Origin: Mycoplana rhizolycopersici
Lineage (GTDB): Bacteria; Pseudomonadota; Alphaproteobacteria; Rhizobiales; Rhizobiaceae
Direction: 5' to 3'
NCBI RefSeq assembly: GCF_013378445.1
Contig: NZ_JABXYK010000012.1
Coordinates: 62,001-126,000, forward strand
Length of the DNA: 64,000 nt
Of the stretch, positions 46,333-54,972 are shown piece by piece (position 1 is the first letter of the stretch; the number at the start of each line of letters is the position of its first letter). The notes beneath the pieces were generated by a model. It did no database searches. It was not told the origin of the DNA and saw only the letters and a list, made by a program, of their open reading frames with translations. Made by a program: the position numbers and the translations under genes.

Positions 46333-46386
46333 GCTCGGCACGCTTCAGGGGCGGCAAGGCCCCTCACGATCCGCTGCCGTCCGGCC

Positions 46387-47340
46387 TCATGCGGCCCGGG
46401 CAAGCGTCCTTGCGATCAGGTCCAGAACGGCATCCGCATCGATCCCGGTGCAGGCATGCTGGCTGGGGAAGTCATCCCAATTGCCGGGCGGGAAGGCGCG
46501 ACCGTCCGGTTTCTGGATCGTCTGCCCCTCGGCAATACCGCCTGAGACGACACGGATCGGGCCCGAGCGCGTGGTGAAGAATTCGGGTGCCACGAGATAG
46601 ACACAGGCGCAGCTGTCATGGACGACCATGCCGTCCTTCACGTGGCGGCCGTAGAAATCGATGTAGAGCTGCGAGATGTCGGAGAGGAGTTGCGCACGCA
46701 CGCCGCCCTTCGCGACGATCTCGTTCAAGAGCGTGCGCGTCATCACGGTCTTCATCGTCACGTCGAGGCCGACGACGGTCACCTTCCAGGGCGCGGTCAT
46801 CACCACGTCTGCGGCTTCCGGATCACCATGGATGTTGGCCTCGGCGGCAGGCGTGATGTTGCCGGGAACATCGAAGGCGCCGCCCATGATGATGACCTGC
46901 TTGACGAGCGTGGCAATCTCCGGGTCCTCCTTGAGCGCGAAGGCGAGGTTCGACATGCGCCCGACCGCGATCAGCGTCACTTCTCCCGGATTTTTCCTGA
47001 CGGTGTCGATGATGAAGCGGTGCGCCGGCATCGGATCGACCGGCAGGTCGATCGTTTCGGGAACGTCGATATTGCCGAGCCCGTCCTGGCCATGGATCAT
47101 GACGGGCCAGTCGACCGGATTGCGCATGGGATTGAACGCCTTGCCGTCGCCCCTGGCGACCGGGGCTGCGATATCCCATTCGCGCTTGAGAAACAGCGCG
47201 TTGCGCGTCGTCGTCTCGACGGAAGCATTGCCGAAGACGGTGGTGATGCCGATTAGGTCGATATCGGGATGATGATGCAGGAACAGAAGCGCCATCGCGT
47301 CGTCGATGCCGGGATCGGTGTCGAATATGACCTTGTGCAT
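46387..47340 (-). CDS. Inosine/uridine-preferring nucleoside hydrolase family protein
   Basis: The 317-residue protein begins MHKVIFDTDPGIDDAMALLF, the DxDxxxDD calcium-binding motif of nucleoside hydrolases. Further family features are VTLIAVGRMSNLAFALKEDP, VIIMGGAFDVPGNITPAAE with NIHGDPEAAD, and VHDSCACVYLV with the conserved histidine-aspartate. It hydrolyses the N-glycosidic bond of a nucleoside into ribose and base. The gene follows a D-amino-acid dehydrogenase-like gene by 19 bases on the same strand, so the two may be co-transcribed. Confidence 0.93.
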   Translation of the reverse strand: MHKVIFDTDPGIDDAMALLFLHHHPDIDLIGITTVFGNASVETTTRNALFLKREWDIAAPVARGDGKAFNPMRNPVDWPVMIHGQDGLGNIDVPETIDLPVDPMPAHRFIIDTVRKNPGEVTLIAVGRMSNLAFALKEDPEIATLVKQVIIMGGAFDVPGNITPAAEANIHGDPEAADVVMTAPWKVTVVGLDVTMKTVMTRTLLNEIVAKGGVRAQLLSDISQLYIDFYGRHVKDGMVVHDSCACVYLVAPEFFTTRSGPIRVVSGGIAEGQTIQKPDGRAFPPGNWDDFPSQHACTGIDADAVLDLIARTLARAA

Positions 47341-47359
47341 GGGTAGGGGACTTTCGGTG

Positions 47360-48598
47360 TTACTGGAAGCGCCGGATGGAGAAGGGTTCGAGTTCGGCCC
47401 TTGCCGCGCCTGAAAATAGGTCGGCGACATGCCGCCCGGTGGTGGCTGCAAGCGTCAGGCCGAGATGGCCGTGGCCGAAGGCAAAGGCGATGCGGGCGTC
47501 GCCGGGGTGCAGGCCGATCACGGGGATCGAATCCGGCGTGGAAGGGCGGCGGCCCATCCATTCGGTGCCGCCCTCGTCGGGCAGATCGGGCACGTAGCGG
47601 CGCATCTTCCGGCGCATGGCGGCGGCGCGTGCGTAGTTGGCAGCCGTTTCCGGACGCGCCAGTTCGACGGCGCCGCCGACGCGCAGCATGTTTTCGAAGG
47701 GGGTTGCGACAAAGCCGTGCTCGGAGAAGAACACCGGCATTTCCAGCGTCACGGCGGGATTGACGAAGGTGGTGTTGTAGCCGCGCTCGGTTTCGAGCAG
47801 GACGTGGAGACCCATGCGCTCCACCAGCGGCCTGGACCAGATGCCGGCTGCGACCACCGCCTTGTCGAAGAGATGGTTGTTCTGCGCCTCGGTTCGCACC
47901 GTGATACCCTGCTCGCCCCAGGTCAGCATGGAGGCGGCCGCGTCGAGGAAGGTGGCCCGCTCGCGCAGGACCGCCTGCAGGCGGCGCAGCAACGTCAGCG
48001 GATACTCGAAGGTCTGGTATCCGTCGTTGTAGATCGCGCCGGCGAACGCGCCGGACAATGCCGGCACCCGCCGGCGCGCCTCGGCCGCATCGAGCTTGTC
48101 GATGCCGAAGCCACCGAGAAGACGGGCGTTTTCAGTCGCATGCGCGAAGGCTTTGTCGCGGGCCGCTTCCGTGTCGAAAACGGTCAGCGCGCCCGTCTTG
48201 CGCAGATGACCGCTGATGCCGGCCATTTGCGCCATGGCGGAATGGTCGGCGGCGGCGGTTTTCATCAGGAAAGCCAGCGCGGCCCGGGAGCGCTCGACCG
48301 TTGCCGGGCTGGAGGAGCGCAGAAGCTTCATCAGCCAGGGCAGCATCGCGGGCAGATCTCCCCAACGCAGCGCCAGCGGGCCGAGGGGATCGAGCAGCCA
48401 GCGCGGAACGGACATCAGCATGCCGGGGCTTGCGATCGGGTCGATCTCGGGAATGGCGAGGATGCCCGCATTGCCGACCGAAGCCGGCAGGCCGCCCGCA
48501 TCGCGCTCGATGATCGTCACCTGATGGCCTCGGTCGAGGAGATGGAGCGCTGTGGCGCAGCCGATGATGCCGCCGCCGACGATGCCGATATGTGCCAT
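47360..48598 (-). CDS. FAD-dependent oxidoreductase, D-amino-acid dehydrogenase (DadA)-like
   Basis: This 412-residue DAO-fold flavoprotein opens MAHIGIVGGGIIGCATALHL and has VVAAGIWSRPLVERMGLHVL and near the C-terminus WMGRRPSTPDSIPVIGLHP with FAFGHGHLGLTLAATTGRHV, the DadA-type flavin-binding end. It probably oxidises a D-amino or N-alkylated amino acid to a keto acid, passing electrons to quinone. Its pairing with a nucleoside hydrolase is unusual and leaves the physiological substrate unclear. Confidence 0.88.
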   Translation of the reverse strand: MAHIGIVGGGIIGCATALHLLDRGHQVTIIERDAGGLPASVGNAGILAIPEIDPIASPGMLMSVPRWLLDPLGPLALRWGDLPAMLPWLMKLLRSSSPATVERSRAALAFLMKTAAADHSAMAQMAGISGHLRKTGALTVFDTEAARDKAFAHATENARLLGGFGIDKLDAAEARRRVPALSGAFAGAIYNDGYQTFEYPLTLLRRLQAVLRERATFLDAAASMLTWGEQGITVRTEAQNNHLFDKAVVAAGIWSRPLVERMGLHVLLETERGYNTTFVNPAVTLEMPVFFSEHGFVATPFENMLRVGGAVELARPETAANYARAAAMRRKMRRYVPDLPDEGGTEWMGRRPSTPDSIPVIGLHPGDARIAFAFGHGHLGLTLAATTGRHVADLFSGAARAELEPFSIRRFQ

Positions 48599-48762
48599 GC
48601 CTGTCCTGCTCGGTAAATGCGTGGTCCGACGCGAAGCGGCCCTTCTGACCGCGGCGGACGATAGACGGAAAAGAAAATGCTGTCGACCGCGTGCGGGGAC
48701 GCGCCGGGGACAACGCGCGGCGGATGCCGGGCGCTCGGTCGAGGCGCCGGCTGCGACCGGTG

Positions 48763-49626
48763 TCAGCCGCCCGCGGGCGGGCGGACAGACCTGTTGGCGG
48801 CAGAGCGGCTTGCGACCGTCTGGCGGAGGAAGGCTGCGACGAAGAGGACGGTCAATGTCACGACGATCGTCGGAGCCGGGGCGCTGTCGAGGAAGAAGCT
48901 GACATAGATGCCGACGAGCGATGCGCCAACGGCAATCGCAACCGCCGTGACCAGCATCGATCCGAACTGCCGCGTCAGCAGGGCGGCAATCGCGCCCGGT
49001 GCGACCATCAGCGACACCGACAGGATGATGCCGACCGCCTTGAGCGCGCCGACGACCACCAGCGAGATCACCGCGAGCAGGCCGTAGTGCAGCAGGCGGA
49101 CGGGCAGGCCAATGGCCGCGGCATGCTGCCGGTCGAACGCCTGGACGAGAAGATCCTTGCGGAAGAACAGGATGAAGGCGGTGCAGGCGAGCGCGATCAG
49201 GCCCGTTTCCACGAGATCGGAAAGCGCGATGCCGAGCATGTCGCCAAACAGGATGTGGTCGAGATGGACGTCGGATTCGACGGCGACGTAGAGGACGATG
49301 CCGAGGCCGAACATGCCGGAGAAGACGATGCCGAGCACCGTGTCCTCCTTCACGCGGCTGTTGTTGCGCACGTAGCCGGCGGCCAGTGCGCAGAACAGCC
49401 CGGCGACGAAGGCGCCGATCGCAAAGGGAAGGCCCACCACATAGGCGATGACGACGCCGGGCAGCACCGCGTGGGAAACCGCATCGCCCATCAGCGACCA
49501 GCCCTTGAGCACGAGGTAGCAGGACAGCAGCGCCATCGGCACGGCGATCATCAGCGTGACTGCGAAGGCGTATTGCATGAAGCCCAGCCGGAAGGGCATG
49601 AGCGCCAGTTCGAGGAATTCGCTCAT
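48763..49626 (-). CDS. sitD: Manganese/iron ABC transporter permease (SitD-like)
   Basis: This 287-residue ABC-3 family permease has about eight to nine helices. It contains LVLKGWSLMGDAVSHAVLPG and GMFGLGIVLYVAVESDVHLD, the family signature regions. It overlaps sitC by ATGA (49623-49626) and is the fourth gene of sitABCD. The proline/arginine-rich C-terminus is cytoplasmic. Metal choice is inferred from the operon, chiefly the Mur-like boxes upstream of sitA. Confidence 0.9.
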   Translation of the reverse strand: MSEFLELALMPFRLGFMQYAFAVTLMIAVPMALLSCYLVLKGWSLMGDAVSHAVLPGVVIAYVVGLPFAIGAFVAGLFCALAAGYVRNNSRVKEDTVLGIVFSGMFGLGIVLYVAVESDVHLDHILFGDMLGIALSDLVETGLIALACTAFILFFRKDLLVQAFDRQHAAAIGLPVRLLHYGLLAVISLVVVGALKAVGIILSVSLMVAPGAIAALLTRQFGSMLVTAVAIAVGASLVGIYVSFFLDSAPAPTIVVTLTVLFVAAFLRQTVASRSAANRSVRPPAGG

Positions 49627-50489
49627 GCCGCCCCGCCTTTCTGCTCCAGCGCCAGGCGTCCCTTGCGGCGGATGGCAATCATCCCGTGCTTGGGCGCGAA
49701 AACGAAGGCTGCCAGGAAGATCAGTGTTTGCAGGACGACGATGATGCCGCCGGTGGCGCCGTCGAGAAAATAGGAGACATAGGCGCCGACAAAGCTGGTG
49801 CCGGCACCGAGCAGGGCTGCGATCAGGATGAGGCGCTGGAAGCGGTCCGTCAGCAGATAGGCGGTGGCGCCGGGTGTGACGACCATGGCGATGACCAGGA
49901 ACGCGCCGACCGTCTGCAGCGCTGCGACGGTGGAGGCCGCAAGCAGGGTGAAGAACAGGAGCTTCAGTGCCAGCGGCTTCAGCCCGATCGAGCGGGCGTG
50001 GTTCTCGTCGAAGAAGGTGACCATCAGGTCCTTCCATTTCAAAAGCAGGACGACCAGCGTCACGCCGCCGATGATGGCGAGCTGCAGCGTGTCGGCCGGC
50101 GTGATCGCCAGGATATTGCCGAGCACGATCGTCTGGATGTTCACGGAGGTGGGCGAGAGCGACACCATGAACAGGCCGACGCCGAAGAAGGACGTGAAGA
50201 TCATGCCGATGATCGCATCTTCCTTCAGCTTGGTTCGGTGATTGAGGAAGAGCATGGCGCCGGCGGCGAGACCCCCGGACAGGAAGGCGCCGGCGGCGAA
50301 GGGCAGGCCCAGCATGTAGGCGCCGGCCACGCCCGGAACGATCGCGTGGGAAAGCGCATCGCCGATCAGCGACCAGCCCTTGAGCATGAGATAGGCGGAG
50401 AGAAAGCCGCAGACGCAGCCGACGAGAGCACTGACCCACATGGCGTTGACCATGTAGTCGTAGCCGAAGGGTTCGAGGAGCGTGCTCAC
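49623..50489 (-). CDS. sitC: Manganese/iron ABC transporter permease (SitC-like)
   Basis: This 288-residue ABC-3 permease has the segment [20 protein letters not shown], paralogous to that in SitD, and multiple hydrophobic helices. It overlaps the ATPase gene by 4 bases upstream and SitD by 4 downstream, so three consecutive stop-start overlaps couple the transporter subunits. It forms the metal channel as a heterodimer with SitD. Confidence 0.9.
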   Translation of the reverse strand: MSTLLEPFGYDYMVNAMWVSALVGCVCGFLSAYLMLKGWSLIGDALSHAIVPGVAGAYMLGLPFAAGAFLSGGLAAGAMLFLNHRTKLKEDAIIGMIFTSFFGVGLFMVSLSPTSVNIQTIVLGNILAITPADTLQLAIIGGVTLVVLLLKWKDLMVTFFDENHARSIGLKPLALKLLFFTLLAASTVAALQTVGAFLVIAMVVTPGATAYLLTDRFQRLILIAALLGAGTSFVGAYVSYFLDGATGGIIVVLQTLIFLAAFVFAPKHGMIAIRRKGRLALEQKGGAA

Positions 50490-51373
50490 TGGTCCGTCTT
50501 CTCCGGTTCCACAGCGGGGTTGCCCTTGGCGCCATAGATGACGAAGGGGCGCTCGTCGTCGCTGATGACCTTGACCTGGCGGGGATCGGCATCCTCGTGC
50601 AGGTCCTGGCCGGAAAGGATGAAATGGCGCAGCACGCCGCCGAAGGCGCGCTCCAGGTTCGCCTCGTTGAACGTCTCGGCGGTCGGGCCGGACGCGATCA
50701 CGGTGCCCTTGACGAAGACGGTGCGGTCGCAGAAGTCAGGCACGCTGCCGAGATTGTGCGTCGAGACCAGCATCACCCGGCCTTCATCACGCAGCGTCCC
50801 GAGGAGCTCGATGATCTGTTCCTCCGTAGTGACGTCGACGCCGGTGAAGGGCTCGTCGAGCAGGATCACCTGGCCTTCCTGCGCCAGCGCCCTTGCGAGG
50901 AAGACGCGTTTGCGCTGGCCGCCCGAGAGTTCGCCGATCTGGCGTTTGCGGAAATCGCTCATGTTGACGCGGGCCAGCGCCTCGGCGACCATCTCGTGGT
51001 CGTGCCGGGAAGGGACGCGCAGCCAGTTCATGTGGCCGTAGCGTCCCATCATCACCACGTCCTCGACGAGGACGGGGAAGGTCCAGTCCACCTCTTCGGC
51101 CTGCGGGACGTAGGCGACGAGGTTTTTCTTCAGGGCCTCGCGCACCGGCATGCCGAGGATGGTGACTTTGCCGCCGGCCAGCGGCACGAAACCCATGATC
51201 GCCTTGAAAAGGGTGGACTTGCCGCTGCCGTTGACGCCGACGAGCGCGGTGATTGTGCCGCGTGGTACCGAAAAACTGGCATGCTTCAGCGCGGTCACCC
51301 CGGTCCGATAGGTGACGGTGACGTCCTCCGCCGCGATCCCGTCGACAGGCTTGCCGCGGCCCCCCATCATCAT
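50486..51373 (-). CDS. sitB: Manganese/iron ABC transporter ATP-binding protein (SitB-like)
   Basis: The 295 residues have Walker [13 protein letters not shown], signature [20 protein letters not shown], Walker [13 protein letters not shown] and [13 protein letters not shown], typical of the metal-chelate ATPase group. It overlaps sitA by 4 bases (51370-51373). The C-terminal tail of about 50 residues beyond the core is longer than in many SitB proteins and has no recognisable motif. It energises Mn(II) uptake. Confidence 0.92.
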   Translation of the reverse strand: MMMGGRGKPVDGIAAEDVTVTYRTGVTALKHASFSVPRGTITALVGVNGSGKSTLFKAIMGFVPLAGGKVTILGMPVREALKKNLVAYVPQAEEVDWTFPVLVEDVVMMGRYGHMNWLRVPSRHDHEMVAEALARVNMSDFRKRQIGELSGGQRKRVFLARALAQEGQVILLDEPFTGVDVTTEEQIIELLGTLRDEGRVMLVSTHNLGSVPDFCDRTVFVKGTVIASGPTAETFNEANLERAFGGVLRHFILSGQDLHEDADPRQVKVISDDERPFVIYGAKGNPAVEPEKTDQ

Positions 51374-52266
51374 TGCGAAAGTCCCTTCACGATGGTCTCC
51401 GACGTGACGCGGAGCAGGTCGAGGTAGGTGGGCACCGGGCCGTCGGCCTCGCTGAGGCTGTCGACGTAGAGAACGCCGCCATAGGCGGCTCCCGTCTCGG
51501 CGGCGACCTGTCTGGCAGGCTTGTCGGAGACGGTGCTTTCGGAGAAGACGACATGAATATTGTGCTCGCGCACGGCATCGATCACCGCCTTGACCTGCTT
51601 GGGCGTGCCCTGCTGGTCGGCATTGATCGGCCAGAGGAACAGCTCCTTCAGCCCGAAATCCCGGGCGAGGTAGGAGAAGGCGCCTTCGCTTGTGACGAGC
51701 CAGCGCTTATCTTCCGGCAGTTTGCCGAGCTCGGCCTTGATCTCTTCCGACAGCGCCTTGATCTTCTCGCCATAGGCCTTGGCGTTCGCCTCGTAGACGG
51801 CGGCGTTTTGCGGATCGATCTGCGTCAGGGCCTTGCGGATGTTCTCGACATAGATCAGCGCGTTGTCCGGCGACATCCAGGCATGCGGATTGGGCTTGCC
51901 GCTGTAGGGACCTTCGCTAATCCCCATCGGCTCGACGCCATCGGAGACGACGGCGCTCGGGACGTCGTTGAGATTGGCAAGGAACTTTTCGAACCAGCGC
52001 TCGAGGTTCAGCCCGTTCCAGAGCACCAGCGAAGCGTCCTGCGCCTTGAGGATGTCGCGCGGCGTCGGCTGGTAGTTGTGGATCTCGGCTCCGGGCTTGG
52101 CAATCGAGTCCACGACAGCGGCGTCGCCGGCGACATTGCGGGCGATGTCGGCGATGACGGTGAAGGTGGTGATGACCTTCGGCTTTTCCTGGGCCGCTGC
52201 AGACGACGCCCCGCCGAGCGTGACAAATGCTGCGAGGAGGGCGGATTTCAAAATTCCTGAGATCAT
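51370..52266 (-). CDS. sitA: Periplasmic manganese/iron-binding protein (SitA-like)
   Basis: The 298-residue precursor from ATG 52266 has a signal peptide ([20 protein letters not shown]). The cluster A-I fold carries the four expected metal ligands in order: histidine in [11 protein letters not shown], histidine in [13 protein letters not shown], glutamate in [13 protein letters not shown], and aspartate in [20 protein letters not shown]. The two-histidine/acidic set is that of Mn/Fe-specific proteins; no long histidine-rich zinc loop is present. It is first in sitABCD under a promoter flanked by Mur-like boxes. Confidence 0.92.
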   Translation of the reverse strand: MISGILKSALLAAFVTLGGASSAAAQEKPKVITTFTVIADIARNVAGDAAVVDSIAKPGAEIHNYQPTPRDILKAQDASLVLWNGLNLERWFEKFLANLNDVPSAVVSDGVEPMGISEGPYSGKPNPHAWMSPDNALIYVENIRKALTQIDPQNAAVYEANAKAYGEKIKALSEEIKAELGKLPEDKRWLVTSEGAFSYLARDFGLKELFLWPINADQQGTPKQVKAVIDAVREHNIHVVFSESTVSDKPARQVAAETGAAYGGVLYVDSLSEADGPVPTYLDLLRVTSETIVKGLSQ

Positions 52267-52285
52267 TGATTGAGACCATACGTTT

Positions 52286-52302
52286 TTGCAAATGAGTTGC
52301 AA
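52286..52302. promoter_or_regulatory. Mur/Fur-type box 1, overlapping the sitA transcription start
   Basis: TTGCAAATGAGTTGCAA has the same 17-base layout as the second box at 52339 (TTGCAA arms around a centre beginning AT). It lies directly downstream of the -10, where repressor binding would block the start of transcription. Confidence 0.6.
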
Positions 52303-52305
52303 TAA

Positions 52306-52333
52306 AATATAGGCGGCAAAATTGAAGTGTCAA
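52306..52333 (-). promoter_or_regulatory. sitA promoter
   Basis: On the minus strand TTGACA (52333-52328), 16 bases and TATATT (52311-52306) form a strong rhizobial-style promoter, with a start near 52299 and a leader of about 33 bases. It sits between two near-identical boxes. Confidence 0.7.
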
Positions 52334-52338
52334 TGCAA

Positions 52339-52355
52339 TTGCAAATCATTCGCAA
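52339..52355. promoter_or_regulatory. Mur/Fur-type box 2, upstream of the sitA -35
   Basis: TTGCAAATCATTCGCAA repeats the layout of box 1, 53 bases away, about five helical turns. It lies just upstream of the -35 hexamer. In rhizobia the Fur homologue Mur represses sit genes through paired TTGCAAAT-type sites when manganese is sufficient; that assignment is from family knowledge. Confidence 0.6.
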
Positions 52356-52537
52356 ATTTGTCGCCTCACCTATCCGCGCGGAGGGACTTTATTAACCATC
52401 GCCAGAGGGAATCCTGCTCGGCCCGCGCGTTCTGCCGTCTCTTAAGTTTTCGGAAACGGCCGCAGAAATACGGTGACTGCAGTTCCCGCACGTACGTTCG
52501 GGGCGGCAACTTTCACGTCCAAGAGTAGTGCGTCCCG

Positions 52538-53221
52538 GTGAAATTTCTCTCCAAGCTGCAATTGCCGAAGAAGGTGCTGGTCCTTGTCGCGGGCGTCGTC
52601 GTCCTGACAGGCGCATCGGGTGCTGTGGCGGTTTTCGTCGGGCGCGAAGCGATCCTGGGGCCGTCGGAAGAGCGTGTTTCCGGCGTGGCCTGCACCACGG
52701 TGATGACCCTGCGGCAGAAGCGCGACGGGCAGGCATGGATCCGCCACTATATCCGCTCGACAGCCGAGGACGGAGACGTGCGCATCAAGACCGCGCTTCG
52801 TGTGGCAGCCGCGCTCTCCAACAAGGAAGAGGCGGATCTCTATCAGGTGGTGCTCCTCGACGAGGCCGGTCCCTCGCTCAGGGCCGACATGCGCGGTCGG
52901 GCGATCGGCGCGGAAGTGCTGTTCAGCCGCGAGCCGGGCAAGATTTCGGGCATGACTGCACCGTTCGAGGCAAGCGTCGTCGATGGAGCGGCCGCCGAAA
53001 ACGGTGAATTCTACGGCGAGCGAAAGGCCTTGAGCCTCGCGGAGATCAAGACCATCGTCACAGCGATGACGGACAAGGCCGACTGTCTCGATCCGAACGA
53101 TCCCGACGGAACCGCGGTCGCCGAAAACCATGGCGAAGGCGGTGGCGGCCATGCTACGGCAGCAACGCAGGCGGAAAGCGAAACCGCACCGCAGGAACAC
53201 GCGGCCGCCACGGGCCACTGA
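52538..53221 (+). CDS. Conserved hypothetical protein with N-terminal membrane anchor
   Basis: GTG at 52538 is the only reasonable start because a TAG lies four codons upstream in frame. The 227-residue product has a signal or anchor helix (VLVLVAGVVVLTGASGAVAV, about 13-32), then a soluble domain with SGVACTTVMTLRQKRDGQAW, TALRVAAALSNKEEADLYQV and ALSLAEIKTIVTAMTDKADC. The tail is low-complexity, rich in His, Gly, Ala and Glu. I do not recognise the family. It is divergent from sitABCD, so it may share that promoter region, and it ends before the bidirectional lysS terminator. Confidence 0.75.
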   Translation: MKFLSKLQLPKKVLVLVAGVVVLTGASGAVAVFVGREAILGPSEERVSGVACTTVMTLRQKRDGQAWIRHYIRSTAEDGDVRIKTALRVAAALSNKEEADLYQVVLLDEAGPSLRADMRGRAIGAEVLFSREPGKISGMTAPFEASVVDGAAAENGEFYGERKALSLAEIKTIVTAMTDKADCLDPNDPDGTAVAENHGEGGGGHATAATQAESETAPQEHAAATGH

Positions 53222-53328
53222 CGTCTTTTGCTTTCAGATGAAGCAATTCTGCCGGATCAGGCGCCGCTTGCCGCGTCGTGAACGGTTGCGTGCGGCATTG
53301 AACCAGAGCCCCACCAAGCACGAACGAA

Positions 53329-53351
53329 AAGCCCCGCACGAGGCGGGGCTT
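53329..53351 (-). terminator. Intrinsic terminator of lysS (bidirectional)
   Basis: AAGCCCCGC (53329-53337) and GCGGGGCTT (53343-53351) form a perfect 9-bp stem with loop ACGAG. On the minus strand it continues TTTTCG, 30 bases after the lysS stop. It may also stop plus-strand transcription from the hypothetical gene. Confidence 0.85.
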
Positions 53352-53380
53352 CATGAAAGTTTCTCGTCCGTGAGGCTCGG

Positions 53381-54877
53381 TCAGTCCGCCTTCGCCCGGC
53401 GGGCGGGGAAGAGAATGACGTCGCGGATCGAGGGCGCGTTGGTCAAAAGCATGATCAGCCGATCGACGCCGATGCCGAGACCGCCGGCCGGCGGCATGCC
53501 CTGATCGATGGCGTCGAGGAACTCGTCGTCCAGCTGCTTTTCCTTCTCGCCGCGCGCATGTGCCTGTTCGAGCTGCTCGACCATGCGGGCGCGCTGCTCG
53601 ACCGGATCGTTCAGCTCGGAGAACGCGTTGCCGAGTTCCCAGGTGTTGCAGTAGGTCTCGAAGCGTTCCACGAGACGCGGCTCGCCCGGCACTTCCTTGG
53701 CGAAGGGCGAGATGTCCTTCGGGAAATGGGTGACGTGGCTCGGCTGGATCAGCGTCGGCTCGACCTTCTCCTCGAAGATGAAGGCGAGGCATTCGCCCCA
53801 GGTCCAGTCCTTCTCGACTGCAAAGCCGGCGGCCTTGGCGGCGGCGCGGGCTTCCTCGTCGGTCTTGATCGCGAGGAAGTCGATGCCGGTTACTTCCTTC
53901 ACGGCGTCGGGCATCGGCACGCGCTTGAACGGACCCTTGAAGGAGATTTCCTTGTCGCCGTAGGCGAATTCCGTCGAGCCGTGGATCTTTACCGCAAGTT
54001 CGGCGAAGAGGCGTTCCACGAGGTCCATGATGTCCTCGTAGTCGGCATAGGCCCAGTAGCACTCCATCATCGTGAATTCGGGATTGTGCCGGGTCGACAC
54101 GCCCTCATTGCGGAAGTTGCGGTTGATCTCGAACACCTTGTCGGAAAGGCCCGAAACCAGCGTGCGCTTCAGGTACAGTTCCGGCGCGATACGCAGGAAC
54201 ATGTCGAGCTTCAGCGTGTTGTGGTGCGTCTTGAACGGTTCGGCCGTGGCACCGCCATAGACGGAGTGCAGCATCGGCGTCTCGACTTCCATGAAGCCGT
54301 CGTTCTCCATGAAGCGGCGGATGCCGGAGATGATCTTCGAGCGCTGCTGGAAGCGCAGCTTGGATTCCTCGTTCGTCATGATGTCGAGGTGGCGCTTGCG
54401 GTAGCGGATCTCGATGTCGGAGACGCCGTGCCACTTTTCCGGCATCGGCAGCAGCGACTTGGTCAGCATCGTGATTTCGCGGGCATTGATCGACAGCTCA
54501 CCGCGCTTGGTGCGGCGCACCGTGCCGGTCACGCCGATGATGTCGCCGATGTCGATCATCGACAGCATGTTGCGGGCTTCTTCCGGCGTCACGTCCTTGT
54601 GGCTGAAGATCTGGATCTTGCCCGACGCGTCATGGATGTCCATGAACATGCCGGAATTGCGCGAGGAATAGACCCGGCCGGCAACGGTGACGACGTCCTG
54701 GGTCTCGGTGTCCGGCTCCAGGTTCTCGTATTTCGCAGCCAGATCCGCATTGGTGATCGTGCGATGGAAATGTGCCGGATAGACGTCGCCGATCTGCTCG
54801 CGCAGCAGGTCGAGCTTCTGGCGGCGCACTTCGGCGGCGTCGGAGGAGAGGGCGGTTTCGGTCTTGGTATCGGTCAT
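53381..54877 (-). CDS. lysS: Lysyl-tRNA synthetase, class II
   Basis: The 498-residue enzyme has an N-terminal OB-fold anticodon-binding domain (VAGRVYSSRNSGMFMDIHD, about 60-160) and the class II catalytic core: motif 2 FRNEGVSTRHNPEFTMMECY and motif 3 GGLGIGVDRLIMLLTNAPSI followed by RDVILFP. It charges tRNA-Lys. Start ATG 54877 has AAGGCG upstream; an in-frame extension is not family-like. It follows gltX on the same strand with a 95-base gap containing a short C/G hairpin repeat, and it ends at an intrinsic terminator. Confidence 0.95.
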   Translation of the reverse strand: MTDTKTETALSSDAAEVRRQKLDLLREQIGDVYPAHFHRTITNADLAAKYENLEPDTETQDVVTVAGRVYSSRNSGMFMDIHDASGKIQIFSHKDVTPEEARNMLSMIDIGDIIGVTGTVRRTKRGELSINAREITMLTKSLLPMPEKWHGVSDIEIRYRKRHLDIMTNEESKLRFQQRSKIISGIRRFMENDGFMEVETPMLHSVYGGATAEPFKTHHNTLKLDMFLRIAPELYLKRTLVSGLSDKVFEINRNFRNEGVSTRHNPEFTMMECYWAYADYEDIMDLVERLFAELAVKIHGSTEFAYGDKEISFKGPFKRVPMPDAVKEVTGIDFLAIKTDEEARAAAKAAGFAVEKDWTWGECLAFIFEEKVEPTLIQPSHVTHFPKDISPFAKEVPGEPRLVERFETYCNTWELGNAFSELNDPVEQRARMVEQLEQAHARGEKEKQLDDEFLDAIDQGMPPAGGLGIGVDRLIMLLTNAPSIRDVILFPARRAKAD

Positions 54878-54933
54878 CGTTTCGCCTTTTGGGGCTGGTT
54901 GTTCTGTTTGCCGGTGCGGCTGGCTCGGCCTGT

Positions 54934-54953
54934 CCCTCCCCACATGGGGGAGG
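54934..54953. repeat. Short CCCTCCCC palindromic repeat between gltX and lysS
   Basis: CCCTCCCC (54934-54941) faces GGGGGAGGG (54945-54953) across a short loop. It resembles the cores of the repeats at 29390 and 34830 and is probably a minimal or degenerate copy. Confidence 0.4.
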
Positions 54954-54972
54954 GAGCGCGTCGCGAATATCC

